Positions 17,538-26,704 of a DNA stretch of 64,000 bases are shown here, in pieces. Location of the stretch: NCBI RefSeq assembly GCF_004310665.1, contig NZ_SIXF01000025.1, positions 19,414-83,413 on the forward strand. The letters run 5' to 3'. The notes below the pieces were generated by a model. The model searched no databases. It saw only the letters and a list, made by a program, of their open reading frames with translations, and was not told the DNA's origin. The position numbers were made by a program, and so were the translations under genes. This stretch comes from Pedobacter kyonggii. Its GTDB lineage: Bacteria; Bacteroidota; Bacteroidia; Sphingobacteriales; Sphingobacteriaceae. How positions within the stretch are numbered: position 1 is the first letter of the stretch; each line of letters opens with the position of its first letter.

Positions 17538-18530
17538 GTGAGCAATACCATAATCAGCGTTAAAAATTTAACCAAGCAATATCAGGCAGAACAAGCTGGT
17601 GGCATTAAAACTGTAAGTTTCGAGATTAAAAGAGGTGATGTGGTAGCCATTATTGGCGAAAGCGGAAGCGGAAAATCGACTTTACTGAAATCCATTTATG
17701 GATTACTGAAAACCGATGAGGGTGAAATCTTTTTCGAAAATCAAAGGGTTAAAGGGCCTGATGAACAACTGATTCCTGGCCATAAGCAGATGAAAATGGT
17801 TACACAGGATTTTTCGTTAAACATTTATGCCAAGGTTTACGATAATATTGCTTCACAACTATCGAACACAGACCTTAAAACCAAAGCCGAAAAAACGCTT
17901 CAGATTATGGAGCACCTCCGGATTTTACCACTCCAGAATAAAAAAATTATCGAGCTGAGTGGAGGGGAGCAGCAGCGTGTGGCCATAGCTAAAGCAATGG
18001 TTGCCGATACGCAGGTTTTGCTTTTAGACGAACCTTTTAGTCAGGTTGATGCCCTGCTTAAAAACCAGCTGCGGGCTGATATTAAACGGGTAGCCTCCGA
18101 AACCGGTGTTACCGTAATTTTGGTTTCTCACGATCCGGCCGATGGTTTATTTCTGGCCGACCAGTTACTTATCCTAAAAAATGGGGAACTGCTGCAAACT
18201 GGAAAACCAGCCGACATTTACCAGCACCCAAAACACATTTATACCGCTCAGATTTTAGGCAATGCCGTAGTTTTATCGAAAGCTGATGCCGAAAAAATTG
18301 GTTTAAAAACAGAAAAAGAATTCGTTGTGTTTTATCCCGAATGGGCTGAAATGAGCAATAGTTGGAGCAGCAGGCGCTATGAGGTAAAGGATGTGTATTA
18401 CAAAGGTTTTTATGATGAATTGCTTTTGGAAAGAAACGGCGTGAACATCCGTGCCTTGCAGCTGAACAGGGGAGAGCATAAAAAAAACGACCACGTTCAA
18501 TTGAACATTAGTCGTTTTTTGGAGTTTTAA
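17538..18530 (+). CDS. ABC transporter ATP-binding protein
   Basis: 330 residues. Nucleotide-binding domain 1-230 with Walker A GESGSGKSTLL, Q-loop VTQDFSLN, signature LSGGEQQRVAIAKAM, Walker B VLLLDEPFSQVD and switch His in VILVSHD. A C-terminal extension of about 100 residues resembles the regulatory region of PotA/MalK-type importers (VFYPEWAEMSNSW...VKDVYYKGFYDELLLE). The start is GTG. No permease or binding-protein gene lies next to it, so the substrate is unknown. Confidence 0.88.
   Translation: MSNTIISVKNLTKQYQAEQAGGIKTVSFEIKRGDVVAIIGESGSGKSTLLKSIYGLLKTDEGEIFFENQRVKGPDEQLIPGHKQMKMVTQDFSLNIYAKVYDNIASQLSNTDLKTKAEKTLQIMEHLRILPLQNKKIIELSGGEQQRVAIAKAMVADTQVLLLDEPFSQVDALLKNQLRADIKRVASETGVTVILVSHDPADGLFLADQLLILKNGELLQTGKPADIYQHPKHIYTAQILGNAVVLSKADAEKIGLKTEKEFVVFYPEWAEMSNSWSSRRYEVKDVYYKGFYDELLLERNGVNIRALQLNRGEHKKNDHVQLNISRFLEF
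18484..18518 (+). terminator. Possible terminator overlapping the end of the ABC gene
   Basis: AAAACGAC (18484-18491) pairs with GTCGTTTT (18511-18518), with the GTTCAATTGAAC palindrome (18495-18506) nested in the loop and a run of T at the 3' side. It lies within the last codons of the gene, only 12 bases before the stop. Confidence 0.45.
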
Positions 18531-18537
18531 ATACTAG

Positions 18538-18948
18538 TTATAAATCGTTTCCAACCAGAACTATTTTTACCCTTACTGTTGATGTAGGTTTTATCGGAGT
18601 TGTTGCCTGGTAATCTGAACTTTGTACGTCGATAGATACTCCACCTTTATATACTTCGAAGCTGTATGCATCAACATTATAAACAAATGGTAATGCAATA
18701 TAACTTGCACCGCTGTTATAAGAAATGTAAACCAAAGTTCCTTCATTGTCTACATGATACTGGTCGATTTCAGGAACAGAAATATCTGCAGTAAATGTTT
18801 CTTGGTCATTACTTAATACCCATGCATTTGGAGATATATCTTTAACTACAGTTAAAATAGCATTGGCTGGTTGAACAATCGTGTCTTTTTTGCAGGAAGC
18901 CAGACCTAGTGTGGCAATGCAAAGCATTAAGATGGTAAATTTTTTCAT
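18538..18948 (-). CDS. Hypothetical lipoprotein
   Basis: 136 residues. Lipoprotein signal peptide MKKFTILMLCIATLGLASC, with the acylated Cys at 19, followed by KKD. The mature part is about 117 residues and predicted beta-rich (LTVVKDISPNAWVLSNDQETFTADISVPEIDQYHV). It is convergent with the ABC gene, with 7 bases between the stops. No functional motif is recognised. Confidence 0.7.
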   Translation of the reverse strand: MKKFTILMLCIATLGLASCKKDTIVQPANAILTVVKDISPNAWVLSNDQETFTADISVPEIDQYHVDNEGTLVYISYNSGASYIALPFVYNVDAYSFEVYKGGVSIDVQSSDYQATTPIKPTSTVRVKIVLVGNDL

Positions 18949-19083
18949 GTTGATTAGTTTTTATTTGTGTGTGTGATATTGGTATTACAAATCTGCTGCC
19001 AAAAAAATATAATTGGAGATTTATGGATTAATTATTGTGCAACAGATTAAATACACAAACGTTGGCACCCTATTTTTTAAAAT

Positions 19084-19644
19084 ATGAAGCTCTTTTTTCG
19101 CCTCTTACCCTGGTTAATTTTAATCGTTGCGGGGTATTTATTTATCTCCAAAAAGTTTAGCATCAATACCTCTGTAGAAAGCAAACATCAGCTTCTGGTA
19201 GAGAAAATTGAGGCAATTGGTAAACTAGAGCTGGTAAGGTACCAGATAAGCGATGTTTTAGAACACAAAAATAAAACAGACTTTTTACCCGAGGCCAGTG
19301 TTTTATTGATTGTTAAAGCCGAAGCAGTAGGCTGTATCGATTTAACAAAAATTACCCGTGAAGATATTGATATTGATGCGGACACCGCTGTAGTAAATTT
19401 GCCACAGCCTGAAATATGTTACGTAAAAATCGACCATAAAAACTCGCGTGTTTACGATACGAAAATGGCTTTCTTCCGCGAAGCCGATTTGGTAGATGAA
19501 GCGTATAAAGCAGCTGAAAGACAGGTAACTGCCGAGGTTAAAAAATCAAGTATTTTAACGCAGACTAAAGACAATGCGACAACCGTACTTAAACCGATTA
19601 TAGAAGGTTTGGGCTATAAGAATGTGAGGTTTATTTTTGATTAA
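19084..19644 (+). CDS. DUF4230 family membrane-anchored protein
   Basis: 186 residues. An N-terminal membrane anchor (about 5-24; FRLLPWLILIVAGYLFISKK) is followed by a soluble domain typical of DUF4230: LVEKIEAIGKLELVRYQISDVLEHK, LLIVKAEAVGCIDLTKI, and a C-terminal helix with VLKPIIEGLGYKNVRF. The biochemical role of the family is unknown to me. Monocistronic, preceded by an AT-rich spacer. Confidence 0.75.
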   Translation: MKLFFRLLPWLILIVAGYLFISKKFSINTSVESKHQLLVEKIEAIGKLELVRYQISDVLEHKNKTDFLPEASVLLIVKAEAVGCIDLTKITREDIDIDADTAVVNLPQPEICYVKIDHKNSRVYDTKMAFFREADLVDEAYKAAERQVTAEVKKSSILTQTKDNATTVLKPIIEGLGYKNVRFIFD

Positions 19645-19822
19645 GGCTTATGAGGTTTAAGGTGGAAGGTTTAGGGTGTAAGGTTAAGCTATCGTCACAT
19701 AGTGTCGTCATCTCCGGAACGCAGTGGAGCGGAGAGATCTGCCTCGAGATAGATTTAGCTTCGCTGAGCACTTCATGGTTCCCGACTGCGTTGCACTCCG
19801 CTCGAAATGACGGCCATCGGTT
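19645..19822. repeat. Purine-rich repeat plus long imperfect palindromic repeat
   Basis: About 19648-19685 is a GGTTTAAGGTGGAAGG-type repeat. About 19695-19812 is a 115-base element containing GGAGCGGAGAGATCTGCCTC, AGCACTTCATGGTTCCC and GCACTCCGCTCGAAATGACG, with partly complementary ends. A second copy, in the opposite orientation, lies at about 63607-63712. The open frame across it is not a gene. Confidence 0.65.
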
Positions 19823-20173
19823 TTATTTCAAAAAATCTTCCCTATGTGGGTTAAAAATATCAATCAGTAATCCAGCTTCTAAACATACCACGCCATGAAA
19901 TACGTTTGATGGGGCAAAGAAAACATCACCTTCATTTAAAATTTTCTTATCATCGCCCATGCTAACCTCGAAACTTCCTTTGGCTACATAACTCATTTGT
20001 AAATGCGGATGATTGTGAACGGTACCAATGGCATCTTTTTCAAAGTCTACCTTAACCAACATCAACTGGTCATCGTACGCCATAATTTTGCGTTTAACGC
20101 CTGCACCTAAATCTTCCCAATCAATATCGCTGTCAGAAATTAATGCTTTGTTGCTTAAGTCTTGGAAATTCAT
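19823..20173 (-). CDS. Cupin-domain protein
   Basis: 116 residues forming one small beta-barrel cupin. The first motif holds the metal-ligand set in GTVHNHPHLQMSYVAKGSFEV and the second is APSNVFHGVVCLEAGLLIDIF. It is probably a metal-dependent small-molecule binding or modifying protein of the cytoplasm. It is the last gene of the minus-strand ilv/leu run, 135 bases after ilvA with a repeat between, so cotranscription is uncertain. Confidence 0.85.
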   Translation of the reverse strand: MNFQDLSNKALISDSDIDWEDLGAGVKRKIMAYDDQLMLVKVDFEKDAIGTVHNHPHLQMSYVAKGSFEVSMGDDKKILNEGDVFFAPSNVFHGVVCLEAGLLIDIFNPHREDFLK

Positions 20174-20195
20174 TTTTTTAATATATTATAATAAC

Positions 20196-20285
20196 TGTCG
20201 TCTTTCCCGCGCAGGCGGGAATCTTAATGCAATAGCTTTAAGATTCCCAATCAAGTTGGGAATGACGGATTTGGCTCCGTGTGCT
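20196..20285. repeat. Palindromic repeat of the TCCCGCGCAGGCGGGA type
   Basis: TTCCCGCGCAGGCGGGAATC is followed 30 bases later by GATTCCCAATCAAGTTGGGA and AATGACGG. These are two small hairpins (CCCGC/GCGGG and TTCCCAA/TTGGGAA) between ilvA and the cupin gene. It could act as a processing or termination structure. Confidence 0.5.
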
Positions 20286-20308
20286 CCATCAATGAATAGC
20301 GGTTAACC

Positions 20309-21559
20309 TTAAACCAAATATTCAAACAAAGTTTGGTCTTGGTTCAGCTCAATAATTTCAAATTTAAAATCTTTCATGCGTTGTAATAAACTTGCATAAT
20401 CGTTTTTATTAGAAAGTTCTATACCAACCAATGCAGGACCATTTTCTTTGTTCGTTTTTTTAATAAACTCGAAACGGGTAATGTCATCCTGTGGACCTAA
20501 AACTTCATTCACAAATAACTTTAAAGCACCTGGTCTTTGTGGGAAACGTACAATGAAATAATGTTTCAGGCCTTCAAAAAGCAAAGATTTTTCTTTAATC
20601 TCCTGCATACGCTCAATATCGTTATTTCCACCGCTTACGATACAAACTACCGTTTTACCAGCAATCTGGTCTTTAAGCTGATCTAATGCAGCCACAGACA
20701 GTGCTCCGGCAGGTTCAACCACAATGGCATCTTCGTTATACAGTTTTAAAATGGTCGTACAGATTTTTCCTTCAGGGATTAAATGCATCTGATCAAGCAG
20801 TTCCTTACAATATTCGTAAGTGATATGGCCAATTCTTTTTACGGCAGCACCATCTACAAAACGATCTATCTCTTCTAAGGTAAACGGCCCGCCATATTCC
20901 ATCGCCGTAACCATTGATGGTGCACCAAGTGGTTCAACACCAACTAATTTCACTTCTGCTTTAACGGTTTTCATGTAAGCACTCACACCTGATGCTAAAC
21001 CGCCTCCACCAACCGGCATTACAATCATATCCAGATCAGGGAGATCTTCGTAAATTTCTACACCAACCGTTGCCTGTCCTTCAATTACTTTTTCATCATC
21101 GAAAGGTGGAATAAAAGTGGCTGATTTTTCGGCACTATAAGCTAAAGCTTCTTTTAAACAATCATCAAAAGTATCGCCTACTAAAACCACTTCAACATTG
21201 TCGCCACCAAACATGTAAGTTTGTTTAACCTTTTGTTTCGGCGTAATTTCTGGCATAAAAATCACCCCTTTAATACCGAGTTTTTTACATGAATAGGCCA
21301 CACCTTGCGCATGGTTCCCCGCACTGGCACAAACTACACCGTTAATTAATGCATCTTGTGGCAAGGAGCTAATTTTATTATAGGCACCACGCAATTTGTA
21401 TGAGCGTACAATTTGCAGGTCTTCTCTTTTTAAATAAATATTGGCATTGTAATGAGCAGAAAGTCCGGCGTTAAACTCTAAAGGCGTACGTTTCACCACC
21501 CCTTTTAACCTTTGCGATGCAGATAAAAAATCTAGTGTATTCGGTGTTGTAGTATTCAT
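20309..21559 (-). CDS. ilvA: Threonine ammonia-lyase (threonine deaminase)
   Basis: 416 residues. PLP enzyme converting threonine to 2-oxobutanoate for isoleucine synthesis. The PLP lysine is K56 in VRSYKLRGAYNKI; the glycine loop VMPVGGGGLASG binds the cofactor phosphate. The C terminus (about 325-416) is a single ACT-like regulatory domain (HYFIVRFPQRPGALKLF...FELIELNQDQTLFEYLV in outline), so this is the shorter one-ACT form. Isoleucine feedback is likely but not provable here. It lies 211 bases after leuA. Confidence 0.94.
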   Translation of the reverse strand: MNTTTPNTLDFLSASQRLKGVVKRTPLEFNAGLSAHYNANIYLKREDLQIVRSYKLRGAYNKISSLPQDALINGVVCASAGNHAQGVAYSCKKLGIKGVIFMPEITPKQKVKQTYMFGGDNVEVVLVGDTFDDCLKEALAYSAEKSATFIPPFDDEKVIEGQATVGVEIYEDLPDLDMIVMPVGGGGLASGVSAYMKTVKAEVKLVGVEPLGAPSMVTAMEYGGPFTLEEIDRFVDGAAVKRIGHITYEYCKELLDQMHLIPEGKICTTILKLYNEDAIVVEPAGALSVAALDQLKDQIAGKTVVCIVSGGNNDIERMQEIKEKSLLFEGLKHYFIVRFPQRPGALKLFVNEVLGPQDDITRFEFIKKTNKENGPALVGIELSNKNDYASLLQRMKDFKFEIIELNQDQTLFEYLV

Positions 21560-21564
21560 AATTT

Positions 21565-21765
21565 AGTATCAAGAAGAGAGATATGAGTATCGAGACTAAT
21601 ATTTCACTTGTATTTTTTTGTAAAGCAGGGTTTGGTGTTCCATCTGTTGCAGCTATCCTGCTTTACATTTTATTTCGCTGCGCTTCATGCTCATTCCAAT
21701 CAGGTTTAGAAAAATAAGTCAGTGCGTTGAAATTAAAACACTAACCGCTCAGCACTAAACCCTAA
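21565..21765. repeat. leuA-ilvA spacer with TGATACT repeats and a long inverted repeat
   Basis: Near the ilvA start are degenerate TGATACT units (21565-21595). GTAAAGCAGG (21620-21629) and CCTGCTTTAC (21657-21666) form a perfect 10-bp inverted repeat with a 27-base loop. Neither strand has a clean T-run directly after it. The surrounding GCGCAGCG and CAGGATAGCTGC segments resemble the repeat at 14690-14765. Confidence 0.45.
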
Positions 21766-21770
21766 CCGTA

Positions 21771-22931
21771 TTAAGCCAAATGCAAAGCAACCAATTGGTT
21801 TAAATCGTAATCGTTAATGCCTTGTTTGCTATCGGCTAAAACCAAAAATTGTTTGTAAACAATATCTAAATGATCTTTTTCCAATTTATGGCCTAAACGG
21901 TCTAAATGGTGTTTTAAAGCATGGCGTCCGCTTCTAGCAGTTAATACAATTGTTGCATCAGGGAAACCAACATCTTCTGGTTTAATAATTTCGTAGTTTT
22001 CACGATTTTTCAAGAAACCATCCTGGTGGATACCTGAGCTATGTGAAAATGCATTTCCACCAACAATTGCTTTGTTCGGTTGTACCGGCATGTTCATCTG
22101 GTTTCGCACCATATGGCTCATTTCATAGAAACGGGTAGCATCAATTTGGGTGTTTAAGCCTAAAATCTTATGCGTTTTCAAAATCATGACGACTTCTTCC
22201 ATAGATGTATTACCTGCGCGCTCTCCGATGCCGTTTATCGTACACTCTACCTGGCGGGCACCATTTTGTAAGCCTGCGATAGAATTCGCTGTAGCCAAGC
22301 CTAAATCGTTGTGGCAGTGCACAGAGATAATGGCTTTATCGATATTTTTTACATTCTCTTTTAAGAAAAGGATTTTCGAGCCGTATTGGTCTGGTAAGCA
22401 ATAACCGTTGGTATCTGGAATATTTACCACGGTGGCACCGGCAGCAATTACTGCTTCAACCATTTTAGCTAAAAATTCGATATCGGCACGGCCCGCATCC
22501 TCTGCGTAGAATTCAACATCTTCCACAAATTTTTTCGAATACCTTACGGCTTCAACAGCACGTTCTAATATTTCTTCGCGGGTACTGTTAAATTTATGTT
22601 TAATGTGGAAATCGGATGAACCAATCCCGGTGTGGATACGAGGTCTTTTTGCATAACGTAAAGCGTCTGCAGCAACATCGATATCATTTTTATTTGCACG
22701 GGTTAACGCGCAGATAATCGGGTTGGTAACTGCTTTTGATAATTCAATTACACTGTTAAAATCTCCTGGACTAGATACCGGAAAACCTGCTTCAATCACA
22801 TCAACACCTAAAAGCTCAAGTGATTTAGCGATTTCTACTTTTTGGTTTGTATCTAACTGGCAGCCTGGAACCTGCTCACCGTCACGCAATGTCGTGTCGA
22901 AAATATAAACTTTGTTTGGGTCGTGAATCAT
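21771..22931 (-). CDS. leuA: 2-Isopropylmalate synthase lacking the regulatory domain
   Basis: 386 residues. First leucine-specific step: acetyl-CoA plus 2-oxoisovalerate to 2-isopropylmalate. The TIM-barrel motif [13 protein letters not shown] lies at 11-23 and the metal-binding HxH in [16 protein letters not shown]; the [15 protein letters not shown] motif follows near residue 290. The protein ends soon after the linker region, so the roughly 120-residue LeuA allosteric domain of the 510-residue enzymes is missing. Leucine feedback through that domain is therefore not expected. The start is 10 bases after leuB. Confidence 0.93.
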   Translation of the reverse strand: MIHDPNKVYIFDTTLRDGEQVPGCQLDTNQKVEIAKSLELLGVDVIEAGFPVSSPGDFNSVIELSKAVTNPIICALTRANKNDIDVAADALRYAKRPRIHTGIGSSDFHIKHKFNSTREEILERAVEAVRYSKKFVEDVEFYAEDAGRADIEFLAKMVEAVIAAGATVVNIPDTNGYCLPDQYGSKILFLKENVKNIDKAIISVHCHNDLGLATANSIAGLQNGARQVECTINGIGERAGNTSMEEVVMILKTHKILGLNTQIDATRFYEMSHMVRNQMNMPVQPNKAIVGGNAFSHSSGIHQDGFLKNRENYEIIKPEDVGFPDATIVLTARSGRHALKHHLDRLGHKLEKDHLDIVYKQFLVLADSKQGINDYDLNQLVALHLA

Positions 22932-22941
22932 AATCTTAAGT

Positions 22942-24033
22942 TTAGGAGGTGATTAATTTTTGTGATAAGAATTTAAGTACCAATTTGCCCATTTCGGCTG
23001 TGCCTAAAACTTTAAACCGGTTTGTATTTTGGTCGGCAATATCATGTGTTCTAAAACCTTCTTTCAATACCTGGTCGATGGTGTCAACCAATAATTTGGC
23101 TTCTTCTTTTAGTCCGAAGCCGATTTCTAACATTAATGCAGCCGATAGGATAGAAGCCAATGGATTGGCTAAATCTTTACCTGCAATATCGTGTGCAGAA
23201 CCGTGGATCGGTTCGAAGAAACCTGTGCTTTCGCCAACAGATGCCGAAGCCAGCATACCCATTGAACCTGCAATCTGTGAAGCCTCATCTGTCAAAATAT
23301 CCCCAAATAAATTGGCCGTTAAAACCACGTCGAATTTTTTAGGGTTTTTGATCAACTGCATGGCTGCATTATCGATAAACATATGTTCAGTTTCTACGTC
23401 AGGATATTGTTTTGCAATTTCCTGAACGGTTTCGCGCCATAAGCGAGAACTTTCTAAAACATTGGCCTTATCTACCGAACATAATCTTTTGTTACGTTGT
23501 TGTGCAGCCTGGTAAGCTTTATGCGCAATGCGTTCTACTTCATAACGGTGATAAATCATTAAATCTGAAGCCATATTACGGTCCTCAGAGCGTGTTTTTT
23601 CACCAAAGTAAACATCACCCGTTAATTCGCGGAAGAACAAAATATCGGTTCCCCTTAAAATTTCCGGTTTGATGCTCGATGCCTGAAGAAGTTCATCAAA
23701 TAGTAATATTGGGCGGAGATTAGCGAATAAACCCAGTTCCTTACGGATTTTTAACAGACCTTGTTCCGGTCTAACTTTTAAACTTGGGTCGTTGTCGTAT
23801 TTGGCGTGACCAATTGCGCCAAAAAGGATAGCATCACTTTGTCTTGCTTTTTCTAAGGTTTCATCTGGCAAAGGCTCGCCGGTAACTTCAATAGCCGCAT
23901 GGCCCATTAAAGCTTCTTCGAACACAAATTCATGGCCAAAAATCTCGGCAATTTTCTCTAATGCTGCTTTTCCCCAAGTGGTAACCTCGGGTCCAATACC
24001 GTCTCCAGGTATTACTAAAATGTTCTTCTTCAT
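22942..24033 (-). CDS. leuB: 3-Isopropylmalate dehydrogenase
   Basis: 363 residues, the usual length. NAD-dependent oxidative decarboxylation of 3-isopropylmalate to 2-oxoisocaproate. Visible motifs are [12 protein letters not shown] at the N terminus, the substrate-binding arginines in [30 protein letters not shown], and the metal-binding [18 protein letters not shown]. The NAD-loop [14 protein letters not shown] is the leucine-enzyme type. It is followed closely by leuA. Confidence 0.95.
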   Translation of the reverse strand: MKKNILVIPGDGIGPEVTTWGKAALEKIAEIFGHEFVFEEALMGHAAIEVTGEPLPDETLEKARQSDAILFGAIGHAKYDNDPSLKVRPEQGLLKIRKELGLFANLRPILLFDELLQASSIKPEILRGTDILFFRELTGDVYFGEKTRSEDRNMASDLMIYHRYEVERIAHKAYQAAQQRNKRLCSVDKANVLESSRLWRETVQEIAKQYPDVETEHMFIDNAAMQLIKNPKKFDVVLTANLFGDILTDEASQIAGSMGMLASASVGESTGFFEPIHGSAHDIAGKDLANPLASILSAALMLEIGFGLKEEAKLLVDTIDQVLKEGFRTHDIADQNTNRFKVLGTAEMGKLVLKFLSQKLITS

Positions 24034-24044
24034 TGTTGACTCCT

Positions 24045-24175
24045 CTTTTGCCGCTGCAGTTTTTACCAGAGATTTTTACAGATAAACACAGATTGATTTC
24101 TGTCATGGTTCGTGTCTTCACGGGCCATTAGATTTTTATCTGTGTTCATCCTTTTTATCTGTGGTTAATTTTGCA
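24045..24175. repeat. ATCTGTG-type dispersed repeat
   Basis: The spacer between the ABC gene and leuB carries TTACAGATAAACACAGATTG and, in the other orientation, TTTTTATCTGTGTTCATCC and TTTTATCTGTGGTTAATT, with a GGTTCGTG...CACGGGCC inverted repeat between them. The outer parts can pair over more than 30 bases. Confidence 0.55.
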
Positions 24176-25645
24176 TCAGCTTAATATTTCTGTGTTTAAA
24201 CTTTCGATGACTTTTACCTCGCCTTTTTCTAACAATATTCTTTTTTCTATGCAGGTTGGCAGCTGCGATTCAAAATGGCCAACGTAAATTAAGGTCATCC
24301 CGTTGCTGCATAATTCATCAACCAATTGGTTAAAATGTCTTGTTTGCTGTTGGTCTAAACCCTGGCAAGGTTCATCCAGAACTAATAGTTCTGGATTTTT
24401 TATAATCGTTCGCGCTAACAATACCAATCGTTGTTTACCGAGTGGAAGTGCGGTTAATAATTCATTTTTGTTTTCGGTTAATCCAAAATATTCAATCAGC
24501 TCATCAACTTGTGCTCTTTTGCTATAAGGCAATTGCTGAAACAGGCCCACGGTATCATAAAAGCCCGAAGCAACACATTTCCAAACGGTTGAAGTGGCAT
24601 CGAAGTACCAATGAAACTCGGGCGATATTAAACCAATGTGCTGCTTAATATCCCAAATGCTCTCGCCAGTTCCACGTCTGTTGCCAAATAAATAAAGCTC
24701 GTTGGCGTAAGATTGGGGGTGATCGCCGTTTATTAAACTCAATAAAGTTGACTTTCCTGATCCATTAGGGCCTTGCAATAACCATTTTTCGCCAGCTTTA
24801 ACTTCCCAGTTGATATTTTTTAGCACCTGTTTTTCGCCATAGCTGATGTTGACATCAACCATTTTTACCATATCAGTTGATGAATAAGTTGGCGACTCCT
24901 TTAGAAAAGCGGGGATTTTCCTTTTATGTATTTCAGGTGGAAGGTCTCCAATTTCTCTTGAAAATGAGCTTACAATCTGCCCGTCTATAATCTCCGCAAA
25001 AGAATCGATGCTTTCTGGAAATTCTAAATCATTACAGATTAAAATTAATTGTACACCTTCTGCTGTAATCTGGTCTAAAAGTGTATTCAGGTTTTTGCGG
25101 GATGCTTTATCTAAACCGGTATAAGGCTGATCGATAATTAACAATTGAGGTTTTAACCATAAGGCTTTAACCAGCTGCAATTTTTTATGTTCGCCGCTTG
25201 ATAATTCGATTAGCTGTGAACTGGCAAAAGTAGCAAAGCCCAGTGCTTCTAAAATGGGTTCAACCAGATCGAAATGAAGTCCTTTTTCTTTGCCGTAAGC
25301 TACCAGTTCTGCATGTACTGTTAAAGTATCATTGGCCTGTAAACTGGTGTAGCGTTGCTGATAATAAAAGTTTGCAACACCTTCGAGATTTTTAAACTGA
25401 TACCAGCTTTCTACAAATAAAACTTCGGCCGGTAATTTACTTTGGGCGTCGTAATTTATTTCAATACTGCCCTGCGAAGGAATTAAACCCGCAATGGCTT
25501 TAGCCAAAGAAGTTTTTCCGCTGCCACTTTCGCCCCATAAAACCCAGTTTTGGCAAACATTTACTTCCCAATACAAATCCTTTAGCACCGCTTTATTGCG
25601 GTAACTTAAGTTTAGGTTTTGTATGTAGACAAATGGTTTAAGCAT
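24176..25645 (-). CDS. Tandem ABC ATPase (ModF/PhrA-like), no membrane domain
   Basis: 489 residues with two ATP-binding domains in one soluble chain. The first (about 1-230) has Walker A GESGSGKTSLAKA, signature LSSGEHKKLQLVKAL and Walker B LLIIDQPYTGLD. The second (about 255-480) has GPNGSGKSTLLSL, a degenerate signature (TALPLGKQRLVLLART) and Walker B LLVLDEPCQGLD. This resembles ModF/PhrA-type proteins of unclear function. Its ATG overlaps the leuD stop codon by one base, so translation is coupled to leuD inside the leucine operon. Confidence 0.8.
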   Translation of the reverse strand: MLKPFVYIQNLNLSYRNKAVLKDLYWEVNVCQNWVLWGESGSGKTSLAKAIAGLIPSQGSIEINYDAQSKLPAEVLFVESWYQFKNLEGVANFYYQQRYTSLQANDTLTVHAELVAYGKEKGLHFDLVEPILEALGFATFASSQLIELSSGEHKKLQLVKALWLKPQLLIIDQPYTGLDKASRKNLNTLLDQITAEGVQLILICNDLEFPESIDSFAEIIDGQIVSSFSREIGDLPPEIHKRKIPAFLKESPTYSSTDMVKMVDVNISYGEKQVLKNINWEVKAGEKWLLQGPNGSGKSTLLSLINGDHPQSYANELYLFGNRRGTGESIWDIKQHIGLISPEFHWYFDATSTVWKCVASGFYDTVGLFQQLPYSKRAQVDELIEYFGLTENKNELLTALPLGKQRLVLLARTIIKNPELLVLDEPCQGLDQQQTRHFNQLVDELCSNGMTLIYVGHFESQLPTCIEKRILLEKGEVKVIESLNTEILS

Positions 25646-26229
25646 TATTTTGCCTGTTCAAATTCTTCAATTAATTGTTTTTGATTTAAGATGAAATCGA
25701 TATCATCATAACCGTTTATCAAACACGATTTTTTGTAAGGATTGATTTCAAATGATTCCTGAGCACCGGTTTCTAAAATGGTAACCGTTTGGTTTTCTAA
25801 ATCAACTTCTAAAGCCGATTTTGGATTGCTGTCAACCGCGTTGAAAATCTGCGCCAAGAACTCATCACTTACCTGGATGGGTAATAAACCATTGTTCAGG
25901 GCATTTCCTTTAAAGATATCGGCAAAGAAACTGCTGATTACCGCATCAAAACCAGCATCTTGAATAGCCCATGCAGCGTGCTCGCGACTGCTGCCACATC
26001 CAAAGTTTTTTCCTGCTACTAAAACCTGACCGCTATAGGTTGGGTTATTCATCACGAAATCAGCTTTAGGCTGGTTATCGTTTTCATAACGCCAATCGCG
26101 GAACAAGTTTTCGCCAAAACCCTCGCGGGTAGTCGCTTTTAGAAACCTCGCAGGGATAATCTGGTCGGTATCAATGTTCTCTATGTTTAATGGCACTACT
26201 GCCGATGTTAATTTTGTGAATTTTTTCAT
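25645..26229 (-). CDS. leuD: 3-Isopropylmalate dehydratase small subunit
   Basis: 194 residues from the ATG at 26229 ([20 protein letters not shown]); the longer TTG start at 26244 would translate a repeat. It pairs with LeuC to isomerise 2-isopropylmalate. Conserved segments are [14 protein letters not shown] near the start and [17 protein letters not shown], the swivelling-domain loop that reaches the active site. It is followed without a gap by the tandem ABC ATPase gene. Confidence 0.95.
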   Translation of the reverse strand: MKKFTKLTSAVVPLNIENIDTDQIIPARFLKATTREGFGENLFRDWRYENDNQPKADFVMNNPTYSGQVLVAGKNFGCGSSREHAAWAIQDAGFDAVISSFFADIFKGNALNNGLLPIQVSDEFLAQIFNAVDSNPKSALEVDLENQTVTILETGAQESFEINPYKKSCLINGYDDIDFILNQKQLIEEFEQAK

Positions 26230-26350
26230 GTCAATTAGTATCAAGTAAGGAGTATCAAGTAGCGAGACTTGTATTCCACTTTTTATCTTTATTCTTTAAG
26301 CCTTTTACTTAACAGTGGTAATTTTATGCTCCATGTTTTTACCCTGCGCC
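26230..26350. repeat. TGATACT-type and CCTTAAGCC-type repeats upstream of leuD
   Basis: TAGTATCAAGTAAGGAGTAT and following TATCAAG units (26236-26262), then TAAGCCTTTTACTTAAC and GCGCCTTAAGCCTTACAACC near 26345. No promoter box is clear. Confidence 0.5.
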
Positions 26351-26704
26351 TTAAGCCTTACAACCCTCTACCATCTCAAAGTGTTCAACTGTTGGGAAAG
26401 GATCATAAAAGTGATGTAATAACTTTTTCCAATCCTGGTATTCTGCTGACTCTCTGAAACCTTCGGTATGTGCCTCCAGTGTTTTCCAGTTTACCAACAG
26501 GATATATTTATTTTCTACCTCTATACATTTTTGAAGCTGATGCGAAATGTAACCTTCCATTGAGGAAATGATTTTTTGCGCTTCGCTAAAAGCTTTTTCA
26601 AAATCGGCCGATAATCCGGCTTTTACATTTAATATGGCAACTTCTAGAACCCCCAACCCCCTTAAGGGGGCTTTAAATTGAGTGCTGGTAATATTATTAT
26701 TCAT
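26351..26704 (-). CDS. Antibiotic-biosynthesis-monooxygenase-like (ABM) protein
   Basis: 117 residues. The ABM ferredoxin-like fold begins at VLEVAILNVKAGLSADFEKAFSEA (from about residue 19) and includes SMEGYISHQLQKC and KYILLVNWKTLEAHTEGFRES. Small cofactor-free oxygenases or quinone-linked proteins share this fold; no substrate is known here. The first 18 residues are encoded by a CCCCCTTAAGGGGG dispersed repeat (26658-26671), so the true start may be the ATG at 26704, with a repeat-derived tail, or a non-ATG codon inside. It lies between leuC and leuD. Confidence 0.7.
   Translation of the reverse strand: MNNNITSTQFKAPLRGLGVLEVAILNVKAGLSADFEKAFSEAQKIISSMEGYISHQLQKCIEVENKYILLVNWKTLEAHTEGFRESAEYQDWKKLLHHFYDPFPTVEHFEMVEGCKA

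Noticed and set aside
21620-21666. Inverted repeat before ilvA as a third attenuator
   Set aside because: The spacer has no leader ORF rich in Ile codons, the loop is 27 bases, and no T-run follows on the ilvA strand. It looks like part of a dispersed repeat.
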